This document shows, one piece after another, positions 1 to 11,697 of a stretch of DNA of 64,000 nucleotides (the first letter of the stretch is position 1; every line of letters begins with the position of its first letter). Source of the DNA: Datisca glomerata (Eukaryota; Streptophyta; Magnoliopsida; Cucurbitales; Datiscaceae); the NCBI GenBank assembly GCA_003255025.1, contig QANY01002227.1, positions 359,501-423,500 of the forward strand, in the 5' to 3' direction. The notes beneath the pieces are model-generated. The model was given only the letters and a program-made list of their open reading frames with translations. It searched no databases and was not told the DNA's origin. The position numbers and the translations under genes are program-made.

Positions 1-2074
1 AGAATTGAAAGATAGAGGATAAAGGTTATAGAAAAAAAATCAACCTAGAGTGATTTCTGTTATAGAATAAGCAAGCCCTGCCTTAAAAAAAAAAGAATAA
101 AATGGATTGTTATTGGTGCAATATGACTCGTTATTAGAAATCAATCTTAAACCTGCCAGATCTTTTAATTTTTCCGATATTTGAAATATGGGTTTCACTA
201 AATCTATTCTTAGTAAATTTCGCTTATTTTCAACAAAGGAAGCGAGGGCTTCTTAGAGGACGAGCACTAGGATGGACTACAACCCTTCTTGTCCTAAAAC
301 TTGCATTTGGTAATAGCCTAATAGGAAAAGAAAAGAGAGAATTTTGGCCGACTCAAATTACTGAAAACTCAATATTCATAAACTTCATTCTATGACATGT
401 GTGCATAATTTTCAATTTATCGCCTCAAAATATGAATAAAATGTATAACAATACACATTACAACAGCCTAATTGGAGAAGCAATGAGTTCTCAGTACTCC
501 AAGAGTATTGAACTTTAAGTTTTCCCTGTAAATGAACAGAAAAATAGAATCCTCAAGTCATATTTAATCTTAACAAAATCAAATAAAACGAATCAAGAGG
601 AACCTTAATAACTAGATCATCCTAAAATTGTCTAGCTCCTCACTCTTATTAACCGCCTTCGAAGCAGTATCGCAACTAGCAAAAATCAAAGAAACAAACC
701 CAGCCACACAGAGCAGCAGTTATGATCTCTGATGAAACGCCACATCAAATTTAGCCTGCATGTATCACCAAACTTTTAGCCTGCTTAGAATCCAATACCG
801 ACTCATCTAAAAGATACACCAGTTAATGTAAATATAGAAACGGTTGTAACCTCAACATGCATGTAGCAGTAGATTGCACATGATGGAATATGGAAGGGAA
901 AACAATATACTATCATTGAACTATTATATGGAGGAAAAATCCTAAAAAAATTTGCAACTTCATGCCAATCTAAATTATAGGCCGTCATAGATCCAAGTGC
1001 ACCACCCACTTTTATATCACTTCCCAATACGGATTTTGCTGGGTAAAACTTCACAACTCCGTCCAAGAACATCTTTAAGGTTATGAAGCATTTTGCTGGG
1101 TAAAACTTGTGAGAGCAAAACTCAAAAGGAGGATATTGCAAAAAAGACCCAAATTATAAGAAGTTCACAACTTCCATCAAAGTTCAATGTAAGTTTGTAA
1201 GATTTTAAGAATGGAAGTTAAACTCGTCTTTTCTTTTCCTCAAAAATAAAAAAAAGGAACTTTACTTCAAGTGTACCAACTCATCCATCAGATGCTTATC
1301 CTGAGTACACAATCATAATTTACTCGAATGTCACTATTTCATGGCTAAAGCGTGTTTGATTGTCAGTATAGCACGTGCTTTTTAGATTAAGTGTAACTTA
1401 AAAGATTGACATAAATTCTAAAAGTCACAGATGTATAACGAGAAAAAGTGAAAATGAAAACATAAATTCTAAGACCCGAATTTTGCCTTCATGATTAGCT
1501 AGCTGTAGATATTCTCAAAAACAAATTTGTGTCAAGAATTTACCACACCTCATAAGTCATAGCATGATAAGTTTGACACACATATCATGACAAAACCCAA
1601 ATCTTTATGAACTAACACTAAAAGCTAGCAAGAATAATTGAACTGTTATACGCCCCTGACTAAGTGATACTCTTAATACCACCGAAAGGCAAAATAATGT
1701 TCCGAACTGCCTACACTGTTAACATATTGAATTTATTAAGGAACACAATCTGTAACCACAATTATGCCCAATCCATATTTCATTTCATTCCAACCACACA
1801 AGAGATGATCCGTATTGAAGAGATCTGCTATATAAAATTAACATATTTTGGCAATGTAAATCCATGATTTCCAATATCATAGAGTAACGCAAACGTTAAT
1901 TATGAAAGCAAGTACATAATCTAAGTAACATACCTCCTTGAAAAACAATTAGAAGATAATCTATGCAGAGCATACCAAAAACATCGAAGAGAAACGAAGA
2001 AGATTAAAATTAATGCATAATACATAGAAAAAGTGAAAAAAGTATGAAAATTGTAAACCATTTTCTTACCAAAT
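1..2074. other. No convincing gene; flank downstream of rps14
   Basis: AT-rich sequence without a recognisable coding region. It lies on the 3' side of the minus-strand rps14 gene, so part of it may be transcribed as its 3' UTR. A 19-bp direct repeat (ATTTTGCTGGGTAAAACTT) occurs at 1033-1051 and 1090-1108, 57 bp apart. A 112-codon minus-strand open frame across it (803-1141) has no recognisable domain, and its repeated KFYPAK peptide is simply the repeat translated twice. Confidence 0.5.
1934..2069 (-). other. Possible 3'-UTR intron and mini-exon of rps14
   Basis: Directly after the rps14 stop codon, the minus strand reads TTTG|GTAAGA, a strong 5' splice site (intron would start at 2069). 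A matching acceptor (CTCTGCATAG) ends at 1961, giving a 109-nt intron. It is followed by a 27-nt exon (1960-1934) and another donor-like GGAG|GTATGT at 1933. All three sites fit plant consensus, but only transcript data could confirm them. Confidence 0.3.
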
Positions 2075-2380
2075 CTACCAAGAAGCTTTCTTGACTCCCA
2101 TGAGAAGCCCACGGGAAGCCAGATCACGAAAAACGATTCGAGAAACACGGAAGAGCTGGTAGACTCCCCGAGGACGACCGGTGAAGATGCATCGGTTCCT
2201 CAAGCGAGTGAATGAACTGTTTCTGGGCAATTTGGAGAGCTTATAGCGTTGTTCTTCTCGCACTTCGGTGGGAAGATTCTGGTCGTAGCAAAAGGCTTTG
2301 TAAAGCCTCCGCTTCAGCTCGAACTTCGCCGCGAGCTGCCTGCGTTGGTGGTCGAGTATGTTCCGCTTGTCCTCTGACAT
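2075..2380 (-). CDS. rps14: Mitochondrial ribosomal protein S14 (uS14m), nuclear copy
   Basis: This gene encodes uS14m, a protein of the small subunit of the mitochondrial ribosome. The 101-residue frame has the length of plant mitochondrial S14 and its typical features: a basic N-terminal helix ([21 protein letters not shown]), the KLPRNSS block near residue 50, and the C-terminal [15 protein letters not shown] and LASRGLLMG blocks ending in KKASW. The frame is uninterrupted although several residues differ from the usual mitochondrial sequence, which suggests a selected gene rather than a recent inert copy of mitochondrial DNA. The surroundings are nuclear (transposons, MITE). The start is ATG at 2380; an in-frame TGA lies two codons upstream, so there is no N-terminal targeting extension unless it is spliced on. 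Targeting would then depend on the mature N-terminus. Identification of the family is firm; functionality is inferred. Confidence 0.93.
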   Translation of the reverse strand: MSEDKRNILDHQRRQLAAKFELKRRLYKAFCYDQNLPTEVREEQRYKLSKLPRNSSFTRLRNRCIFTGRPRGVYQLFRVSRIVFRDLASRGLLMGVKKASW

Positions 2381-2674
2381 TCTTCAACTCAAGTTTGATA
2401 ACTCCGATTTCACCGATCTCAAGAGCTTTAGGTCTCAGTCTCGGGTAAGGTTGAAGTTGCTACTGAAAACGCCCGCGTCTAGTGCATTTTATAGGGCTAA
2501 TTATTTCATTTTCAAATAAATAAATAAATATTCCAAATATAAAGGGAATGAAACTTGAACTAAGACCTTTCTCTTTGATGTTTGACAAAAAAAATTAAGA
2601 CACTAAAATAAAAATTAAATTAACCTCAAATTAAAATAAGAAAAATGACAGAAAAAGACAGGCTTGGGGGTGGA
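2381..2674. other. Upstream flank of rps14
   Basis: Promoter-side sequence of rps14 including the TATA box. Beyond about 2500 it is plain AT-rich DNA, and I see no other gene in it. Confidence 0.5.
2487..2493 (-). promoter_or_regulatory. Probable TATA box of rps14
   Basis: TATAAAA read on the minus strand, about 107 bp upstream of the rps14 start codon. This spacing would give a 5' UTR of roughly 75 nt. The stretch between the box and the gene is the most GC-rich part of the locus, as expected for a plant promoter and leader. The assignment is from motif and position only. Confidence 0.5.
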
Positions 2675-2823
2675 GTTGTAAAAGTGGCCAAATTTTTTTT
2701 ATTTGGCCAAAATACGACCGTGGTAAATAACTTATTTACCAAAATTACATAATGGTAAATAAAGTAATTATCATATTTCGGCTATTTTTGTAATAAAAAA
2801 ATTTTTTTGGACATTTTTGCAAC
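2675..2823. mobile_element. Small MITE-like element
   Basis: A roughly 149-bp AT-rich segment with imperfect inverted ends. The left arm (GTTGTAAAAGTGGCCAAATT) pairs with the right arm read in reverse (GTTGCAAAAATGTCCAAAAA). It is non-coding. I could not find a clear target duplication, so the superfamily is open. It lies about 0.3 kb upstream of rps14. Confidence 0.45.
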
Positions 2824-5067
2824 TTTGAGCTAGGAAATGGATCATTTTTGCAGTTCTACCATTAAAATATACTGAAAAAAATTGAAAGGCACTTTTCAAA
2901 GTTCCTTTTTTGAACTTTGTTGTGAGGATGAATGAATTGTAACTATGTGAAGATAATTTTTTTAGAAACTAACCTCGATTGCAGTTGGGTAAGATTTGTC
3001 TGTTCATTCAGATCTGGACAAATGAGGTCAACCCTAACTATTAAGTAAGCTCTGAACAAAAATTATATATTTTTTCTTTTCTAGACTTGATCGCAGTCGT
3101 TCATATCTTGATGGATGACCTAGATGCAACTACATCTATGTCGTTGATGATGAAGACAAATTTCAATACTCCTGAAAATACTTCTTGGCAAAATTTTGTT
3201 TCTTCTAGTTATGTAGAAAGTATTATGATTTTGATATACATGAGATGAGAAAGTATTATGATTTTGATTTTAACAAATGGGTCGCCAAGAATCCTTGAGC
3301 CTACCGGTAACCCTGGCAAAGTCTCACATCCACTTATTTTAAGATTGAAGTTTAGGCATATTCAAACAGAAAAATGATAGAACATTGTTGAGATAGAGTC
3401 GACGGACTAAGCACAGATTAGATCACATATAAACAAACCACATCTTCAAACTTCTTACCATCTTAGCCACCTATTAAGGCTAGATTCCACTACTTTAATA
3501 ACTCCATTCAACACAAAAAGTTACAAGATAGTGCTAGAGACTTTCGCAATAGACATGTAACTTCACAACGGTAGGGAAACACTATTTGGATCGGTTTAGA
3601 AGCTGGAGAGGAAGGTTATGGAGATAGTTGAAGCAACAATTAAGGTCATTTGGTTAACTTAGCCAAGAGTCAAGCATATATGGTAAAACAACATACTTTT
3701 TGGTTGTTAGAGGGAAACTAATACATCATAAAAGTTCATGATAAGAAAATTCATAGACTAATATCTTCTCTTATATAGTCAGCATCATTAATACAATAAC
3801 ACTCCATGAATGACCAGTTACACGCGTTCTTTATTTTATCTTGATAAATTTCATTTTTTTTCTTTCGTTAGCTTCAGGTTTTTCTTAAGAGATTTATTTT
3901 ATTCCTCGATTAACTTTATTTTTCATAAAGCTCTTCATTTTCTTGCTCAATTAGCTTAGGTTTTTCCTTAGCACATTATTCTTTTCAAATAAAAAACCAG
4001 GTTCTTACCATGCAAAGAACCGACAACCATCACATTTTTCTGTTCAATAGAAAATTAAAAATAGACTACATACGATAAATGGTCAAAAATAAAATGTTAA
4101 AATATATAATCCCCGAATATCTAGAGCATTCATAAAACTTTCTCACAGAGTTCCTATTCATCCTAGAAGTCTTAATTTGAGTAGGAACCCACAATAACAC
4201 AATAGTCTAACATGATATTAGATGGAGATGCTTGAACTCAATCAAGTTTTATAGGACACTTTAAGAAATTTTGTCCTTGAATCTTGCTGCAAATTTCAGG
4301 TTTTGATAAAGATGCTCTGTGAAAATCGTTTGGGATGTTTGGCTAGTGACAATTGTTGAATAAATAGGCTCAGTGAAATTTGGTGAAAGAGAAGTTCTGT
4401 TTGAAAAAAAAGTAGAGAAGAGTGGTTGGAGTGTGAATCGAAGAGGAAGAGAGGTGAAAGACAAATTTGAAAGTGAAATGGTGATAGTGATGGAAGCGAG
4501 TTGGGAACTAAGAAATACATTCTTTTTTTTGTTGACAGGTGCGTTCGCGATCTCACTGTTCCACATTAGTACTTGGCACGCCTGTGTCCACATCTTCGTC
4601 AAATCTGTAAACAGAGAGAATAATTATATTGAGATGTTAAGGAAAGTCGGACGATCAAATTGAGATTTTTAAAATCTCTTTATTGCACTGAATCATCGAC
4701 TCCATGAGTGTGGGTTCATGTCTTGATTTGAATCTAGGGTTTGAATAATCTCTCTTTTTCATGAATCACTGATTTTAATTCTAGGGTTTCAAGAATCTCT
4801 CTCACACAAAATCAGTGAATCAATGGATGGGTTTCTGTTCTAATTTTTCTTTGGGGTTTGAATAAACTCTCACTCTCTCACAAAATCACTAATTTCACTT
4901 TTCTCTAATTTTTCTCTTTTTTTTTCTTTTTCCTCAAACCCAGATTGAAACAACCATAAAGATTTAGGAAAAACCAAATACGGTTTGAATAATAAGAATA
5001 TAAAGAAATGTGAAAATTACAGTAGCAAGTCGTACATATTCAAAAGAGAAAGGCCAAAAACTTGAGC
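2824..5067. other. No gene recognised
   Basis: AT-rich intergenic sequence. Around 4260-4660 both strands are open for about 100 codons in a low-complexity stretch, with no recognisable domain. A near-identical 20-bp repeat (GAAAGTATTATGATTTTGAT) occurs at about 3219 and 3250. Nothing else is supported. Confidence 0.5.
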
Positions 5068-5143
5068 GACATGTCATCTATGATTTAATTTATGATCTGA
5101 ATAAAGACATGTCATCTATGATTTAATTTATGATCTGAATAAA
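5068..5143. repeat. Perfect 38-bp tandem duplication
   Basis: Two identical 38-bp units abut at 5068-5105 and 5106-5143. They start with GACATGTCATC and end with TGAATAAA. Perfect identity in otherwise decayed DNA suggests a recent event. Confidence 0.9.
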
Positions 5144-5444
5144 GACGTGCGTTATTAACGGTGGAACACTACGAGACATGAATTACATTAAAATATGTGT
5201 ATTAATGGATTTATGTTTTAGACTGAAGCTTTATTTTGAACAAATTCATAAAATCTGAAGCTTCTCTTTGATGGGATAAGGTTGCAACAAACTATAAAAT
5301 TCTCCTCACGTTATCCCATTTGACGGCTTATGTGAGGCAGAGAGCAATTAAAGCAATCATATATTCTACGATGGTTAAATTGATCATTTATGAAGTATGA
5401 GAATATCTTGCTGAAAGTACATGAGTGTGATTTACATTTTAATA

Positions 5445-6999
5445 TTGGTCCAATTCATACCTTAAAGTTTCACCTAGCAATTTATACCCTCAAGTTTAAA
5501 TTTAGCAAAATCAAATACCCTCAAAGTTTAAGAATTAGCTAATTTGACGATTGCACTCTAACAGAGGTCAAATAGTTGACGAAGCTAAACAAACGATGGA
5601 CGTGCTCAATGTAGACACCAAAATCTGAAGCCATGCTCGCGCATTGAAGCTCTATAAAGCAAGATAAACAACAAATTAAGAGAACGGAGAGAAAATAATG
5701 AAGAAGACAGAAGAAACAGTCGCAAGTAAACGTGTGTTGAGCTTTGTCTGGCGATTATAGTTATTCAGAATCGTTGGAACACATTGATCATAACCATCGT
5801 AATCGTCTCTGCCACATGATCAAATCAGTTTATTGTTTAATTTGATTTTGGTACTAGTAAGATGGAGTAATCGGCGGTCATCAAGAAAGGTTCTGTCGAC
5901 AGAGCTCACCATCATTCCTATTCTTCTCTTTCACCCTTTTCTTCTTCATCTCACAGAGATGTCATTCATGCCCAACTCTTTCCCTCTCTCTATTGGTGGT
6001 TGGTTTTTTGCTTTATAGTCCTTATTGGCAAGAGGTAGAATTGGCATATTAGAGACTCAAATTTAATTACCACATCAGAAAATTGGAATAGTAAAGAGTT
6101 GATTTGATATCTTCTCCTTCATTGCTCCATAAAAAATATGCTTTGAAGTTGTGAGGTCTCGGAATTTAAAATGTGGGAGCGAAAGTAGGAAAAGAAAGGA
6201 TCGGATGAAGGAGATGGGTTTTTCAAATGAAATGATTATTCAAGCCTTGGCTGCTACCTAGGTATTTCTACCATTAAAGCCGCCGAATGGATTCTCATTT
6301 ACCATTCTTCTCCTCCTCCTTATTCCTCCAAAACTATTCCCACGAAAACACAAATATTCAGCCCAAACTTCATCCCTTCTTTCTTTTTCAATCCAAACCC
6401 TCTTCCTCCATTGATTCCTTTTCCACAACACAACTCAACCAAGACTCTACCCTCGATTATAGACCACAATCCCAATAGCAACAACATGACGAGGGACACC
6501 ATTTGCTGCTCAAACCACAACATAAAATATTATTCGTACAGTAGTGGATCAAGGTGTGCAACAAGTATAAATCATGATAAAAGATCATGGTCTAAGAAGA
6601 AATGCAACATTAAGAGCTATTTATAGAAGCGGTATACTATGAAGTTACATAAAGGATGTAAGCCCAATGCCACATAATGGTTATAGACCCCCTAAAAAAA
6701 CACGTGGATGACTTCCCACATTGAAAGCGTGCTAAAATCTACAGTCTCTATTTTCTTCGATACCCAAATCTACCACCAACTCCTACAAGGTGAACAAGTG
6801 TACAAGCCTCATGAAGATTATGACATTTCGACTTCAGGTTGTAAAAGAAATTGCATACTCTTTAATTTAATGTCTGTTACATTACAATGGTAAAGTTAGT
6901 TGATTCTAAAACATCGAGGATATATGATGCTAAATAAGTAGTTTAGGGGTATGAATTACTAACTGATGAAACTTTAGGGGTATAAACTAAATTTAACCC
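5445..6999. mobile_element. Non-autonomous DNA transposon with long inverted ends
   Basis: The left end (about 5445-5520) and the right end (about 6930-6999) are imperfect inverted copies over 60 bp or more. Both contain two spaced copies of a TTCATACC/TTTATACCC motif separated by AAAGTTTCA. No transposase is visible in the 1.4 kb between them. The interior has pyrimidine-rich stretches resembling plant leader sequence (for example 5920-6010 and 6290-6440), which might be captured host DNA. A weak TTTAAT is found at both edges; no clean target duplication was found. Mutator-like is one possibility. The right arm is also the left boundary of the large tandem duplication. Confidence 0.5.
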
Positions 7000-7256
7000 T
7001 TTAATCTTATTAAAAATGACAATTAGAAAGTATTAGTAAATGCTTCATAATAGAATACGTGCATTTTGAGTTAGAAATTTTACGGAGACTTTGAATAATG
7101 TGGTCAAAATTTTCAAGGAAAAAAGCTCATCATGTAAGAAAACATGATATATAATTATACCTTATTGGCAATTTCTGTTGTACGAGAATTTTTATTAAAA
7201 ATATGTGAAAACAAGAGAAATATAATTTTTTTAATTAAGATCCAAAATTTAACATC

Positions 7257-7284
7257 AATATATATATATATATATATATATATA
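7257..7284. repeat. (TA)n microsatellite
   Basis: About 14 TA dinucleotides at the 5' edge of the first Helitron-like element in copy A. The second copy has only a short TATC-rich stretch here, so the run expanded after the duplication or shrank in copy B. Confidence 0.9.
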
Positions 7285-7999
7285 CACTATATTAAAAGGG
7301 GCTTAAGGGGGTAAACTTTTGATATAAGCCCAACTAAATATAGTATAAGATTAGATTTTTTTTTGTATTTAAATCATTTACAATTTTATTCACTAATTAT
7401 TCTCTTAGTAACATTTTATAAAAAAGTATATTTTATATTATTATGTTATTAGGAATGTAAATGATCATGTATAAGATTTAGATATATTTATATCATAAAT
7501 ATTGTTTCAGTCAACAACAATAAGTTTTGTCTATCTGTAAGATTTTTTGTTGTTTAATCGAATCACTATTCGAGACTCAGGATTTTTTTAGTTTTATAAT
7601 AATGTAATAATTTTCAATGTCCATTATCCGTAATAAAATAGCTTGTCATATTTAATTTTCTCATCTCAAATAATTTATTTTATAGTTTCTTTTCATTTTA
7701 TTTGGTGATATAAATTTGTTAGGATCGTGCGTTCTAAAGATAATTTATTATCTCTAGATGTGGCGTGGCTTATTCAAGATTCATTCTATTTACAATAATT
7801 TTATTATAAATATCAAGTGATGTACAACCTATTCAAATTTCTTTTTCTTTATAATAGTTTAATTGTGAATATGAGAAATTACCATCATTATTTTCTTTTA
7901 TTTTAGATTTACAATATTTTGAAAGCTATGTATGTATTTCAACGTTAATAATAATTTTAAAATTCTTCAACACATGCAGAGCACGTGCTTTTTTACTAT
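7285..7999 (+). mobile_element. Helitron-like element A1 (non-autonomous)
   Basis: The 5' part reads CACTATATTAAAAGGGGCTT, like the TC-TATATTAAAAGG starts of plant Helitrons but with the TC obscured by the TA repeat. The 3' end has the short palindrome around GCACGTGC and then TTTTTACTAT, a one-base variant of the CTAG terminus. No Rep/helicase is present. The paired copy B1 is better preserved. Confidence 0.55.
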
Positions 8000-8585
8000 T
8001 ATATTAATTTACCTTTTTACCCTTTAAAACCTATTAAAATATATCACAAATTAGATATTTCACACCTTTTCTCAATTAATTTATTTAATAACATTTTCTT
8101 TTTATTCAATAATAATTTGTTTATGGTTAGTAAAATAAAATATTTTGATAATCTTATGTAATTAGAGATATGAATATCCGTATATTGATTTCAAGATCGT
8201 TTACAACAAATCTTTAATTATAAGATAATAATAATTTATTCATTATAAATTTATAAATTAATATTCTATATTATTTATGTTATCAGTAATACGAAAATAC
8301 ATGTAAAGGAATTTATGAAAAGACATTAATGCATTTTGTTTACAAGAAATTATCTCTTAATATGATATAATTATTTTTAAGAATATATGACAAATTGATG
8401 AAATGAAACTATTTTCTATATTATTCAAATAGAACTATAATTGTAATATTATAAACAAGCTTTTATTATCAAATTTTACTTTCAGTTTAGATGTAGAATA
8501 AATTTGAAAGATGATGTAGTAATTTCAGCGTTTATATCAATTTTAAATTGGTTGAATACGTACTAAGTACGTACGTTTTGACTAG
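8000..8585 (+). mobile_element. Helitron-like element A2 (non-autonomous)
   Basis: It ends with a perfect hairpin (ACGTACTAAGTACGT) followed within ten bases by CTAG and a host T, the classic Helitron 3' terminus. Its start abuts the end of A1, and the internal AT-rich sequence is non-coding. Confidence 0.6.
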
Positions 8586-9080
8586 TCTATATTACATATA
8601 AAAGTGTAGAAGTTGAAGAAACATTTAAAATTAATTTTCCTACATTATCCTTATAATGTATTTATTATCCCAGTCAAATGAATTTTTTTAAAACTATTTT
8701 GTACTTATTATCTCAATTGTTCATATGAAAATCTTTTTTAACTATTTTGTTTTAATATCATCTTTAAAGACATTTCTCCTCATTTTTAATTTAAAATCTT
8801 ACAAAGATTAGTTATAAGGAAAAAATAAGTCTAAACACTTAACTGAATATTTCTTTCATTAAGATTTCTTTATTGTCATTTTTATGCATGAATCTTAAAA
8901 GACTAATTATAAGAAAGAAAGAAGTCTTAAATTATTTTTAGATAATATTATTTTATTATCATTTTATGTGAATATTAATCTAATGACCATTAGAAATAAA
9001 AGTGAAAATGAAAATTTAATTTAGCGGAAGGAATAAAAAAATCTATATTTATAATTATTTATTTTATCATATCTTAATAT
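8586..9080 (+). mobile_element. Helitron-like element A3, 3' end missing
   Basis: It begins TCTATATTACATATAAAAG directly after the CTAG end of A2, as a Helitron 5' terminus would. No hairpin/CTAG end is seen before Athila coding sequence resumes at about 9082, so this unit is truncated or its end has decayed. Confidence 0.4.
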
Positions 9081-9081
9081 A

Positions 9082-9864
9082 TTGACTTTGCAGTTGGCTA
9101 ATAGGTCTTATGTTTATCTAGAAGGAAAGAGAGAGGATGTCCTCGTGCATGTGGATAAATTTATATTTTCAGCAGATTTTATCATGCTAGATTATGAGGT
9201 ATTCAGAGAAGTACCTATCATACTTGTAAGACTTTACTTAGCAACTGGCAAGACAATCATTGATGTACATAAGGGAGAATTAACCATGATGGTCAATGAT
9301 CAGGAGATCACTTTCAATGTCTTTAATGCAATGAAGTATCCAGATGATGAAATGGAAAAATGTGCAGTCATAACTGTGATGGATTCTGTAATGATGGAGA
9401 ATTTGTGTAAAAGCTGTAACAAAACAAAGTTTCTGGCACTGACTTTTGAGACTTTGAAAGAGGATTACAATGATGAAAAAGATGTAAAAGTCACATGGTT
9501 AGATGTAAAACAACCTTTTCTAAGTTTGGGAAGCAATTTGAGTCTTTGCAATTGTCTGAGAGGAAATTTAAACCCTCGTTGCCATCCATAGAATCACCAC
9601 ATATACTAGAGGTTAAACCTTTACCAGCCTACTTGAAGTATGCCTACCTCGGTGAGAACCGTACCTTGCTAGTCATCAATTCTTCATATTTGAAAGTTAT
9701 TAGTTAGCAATGGCTGGCATAAAAGGCATAAGTCCCTCCAACTGCATGCACAAGATCTTACTTGAGGAAGGAAGTAACATCTCCTTGAACAACATAGAAT
9801 GTTAAATCCTATTATGAAGGAGGTTGTGAAAAAAAAAGATCATTAAATTGTTGAATGATGAGAT
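9082..9864 (+). pseudogene. Athila (Ty3/gypsy) protease end and start of reverse transcriptase, interrupted
   Basis: Fragment of an Athila-lineage pol gene. The protease C-terminal half is clear: LQLANRS, VLVHVDKFIFSADFIMLD, a VPIIL-LATG block and VHKGELTM. The catalytic aspartate lies upstream and is missing, replaced by Helitron-like sequence. The frame shifts near 9500-9590, after which LEVKPLPAYLKYAYLGE follows in another frame. From 9716 it reads into the start of RT (IKGISPSNCMHKILLEE, then LNPIMKEVV), with a one-base slip in a poly-A run. The sequence stops at 9864, where the copia-A LTR is inserted; the same gene continues at 31397. The apparent start codon at 9082 is TTG and is not a real start. 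Confidence 0.85.
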
Positions 9865-11682
9865 TGTTGGAATGATTTCCATAAAGTAAGTTGTAATGAC
9901 TTTTTATGAATAAACAATTATTTATTGACATTTATGTATTATTGGATTATATGAATAAATGAAAATTTTCTTTAATTAAAATATATTTACAACTTATTTA
10001 AGTCCTGAAACTATTGTTAACGTAAGAAAAGTAAAGATCTAACGGTCTTTCAGACAAACTCTTCTGAGATAGTTCAGAATATTATTCGTAGTTTTAAGAT
10101 CGACTGAGCAATTGAATCTAATTATGACTATTAGGTTGAACCAAATGATGCCTGTCTCGGGGCATGGGAGTGGAAGCTCTAACTGTTGACTTAGACATAT
10201 TATGGAATATGTTGAATAGACCAGTAACCAATTAGTTTAGAGAAAAGTCATTTATCTAATCTAATTATTATACCTTAAGGATATTTTTATAATTACCTTA
10301 ATCCTAAGGTGAATATGAAACTTGACTTAGTTATTGCGATCTTTGAATTGCTGGACAATACATTGGCTGTTGGGATCATGATTCAGCTATATTGGAGTTG
10401 CGTGATTCACATATATGGAATTCGTGGTAAGATTGTAAAAGCAACAATATCACATTATACTTTATTGATGAGTGTGTAAATAAATAAACCGGGCTTGGTA
10501 CTCGATAATATGAGTCATTGAATAAGACATGGTGATCTGTATGAGACACTTCACTAATATGTATTTTTATTCACAATCAATAAATGAGTTAAGAAAATAA
10601 TAAATAGATGAGTAAAATGATAATTTTACATCCCGCTCTTGTTACAGATATTCATGAAGAGTAATATCATAAAATATTCTGTGGACCGTGAATATAAATG
10701 TTTATTTACACCAACAGAAAATGTAGCGCGCGTGAATTTAGAGTTTATTCGGTATCGGACCTATAGTGGAATCGTACAATGTCGGGATTAAATAGGTTGA
10801 GAATTTATGGAGATACATTAGCTAGGTATATGAATCTCATAGATTTATTCATGTGGGTCCATTCGGTCTCATGAATAACTCATAAGATCATGAATGAGAA
10901 ACAACAACAGTTGGACAAAAAAGGTGTTTTGGACCAAGCTACACTTCCTGAGCTCCATATGAGATGAGTGTTAACTAAATTAGTGAAGAGAAAAATTAAT
11001 GTTCAAATTAATTATATTATTATTTTATAATTACTTGATAATTAGTAAATAAAATTAATTAATTAATTAATTGATAGAGATAACTTTAATTCATCAATTT
11101 GGAGTGATGAATCTGGACACAATTTTAACTCTAAGTGAGATGTAAAAATCACACATCACAATGCAGGTAGAGGGAAAATTCCGGCTCTATCATATAAGGG
11201 ATTTCATCATTATCCCTATGAAAACCCTAACCCTAAGTGTGTTAATCAGAGCAGAAAAATATCTCTCTCCCCTTCTACACACAATTGCTGTCGATTTGTT
11301 TACCAGTAAGGGAAAAGAAAAATTTTGTTTTTTCTTGCAATTGTTATTTTGAGAGCCCACACTCAATTCCTATACAAATCCTTGAGAGATTTACTTCTGA
11401 TTCTAACGAGTGGTTGTTAGTGTGAAGATGAATTATTAGCTCTACGAAGACCGAAGAACGTGAGATAGAAATTGAATCCCGTCAAATCAAAAATTCTCCA
11501 TTAATAGAAAAATGTATAAATTGGTTCAATATTTTCTTGATACGTTTATATGATTTTGCTTGTTCATTGATTGGCTTTGAGTTTAATTAAATTAAACGTT
11601 TGTATGAAGAAATTTTGATAATCCGCCCATGAACTTGTTACGATTTATTAATTTTTCTTCAAAATCTAAACTCTATCCAATA
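9865..11682 (+). mobile_element. Copia-A 5' LTR (complete, 1.8 kb)
   Basis: It starts TGTTGGAATGATTTCC and ends TCTATCCAATA (CA end mutated to TA), followed at once by a primer-binding site. The same LTR occurs truncated at 14025-15514 and 30633-31396, and in reverse as the copia-A' LTR at 45572-47450. The left flank GAGAT (9860-9864) and the right flank of the outermost copy TGGAT (31397-31401) match at three of five bases, consistent with a decayed target duplication. Confidence 0.85.
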
Positions 11683-11697
11683 ATTAGTATCAGAGCC
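11683..11697 (+). other. Copia-A primer-binding site
   Basis: ATTAGTATCAGAGCC, one mismatch from the TGGTATCAGAGC type complementary to initiator methionine tRNA, which is usual for plant copia elements. It lies directly after the LTR. Confidence 0.8.

Noticed and set aside
600..725. Minus-strand open tail ending in CDTASKAVNKSEELDNF that looks protein-like
   Set aside because: Only about 36 codons, with a stop just upstream and no acceptor after it; no family recognised.
803..1141. 112-codon open frame on the minus strand
   Set aside because: No recognisable domain; the repeated KFYPAK comes from a DNA-level 19-bp repeat; composition like the surrounding intergenic DNA.
4261..4663. Overlapping open frames on both strands
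   Set aside because: Low-complexity serine/leucine- and glutamate-rich translations, no domain; chance frames.
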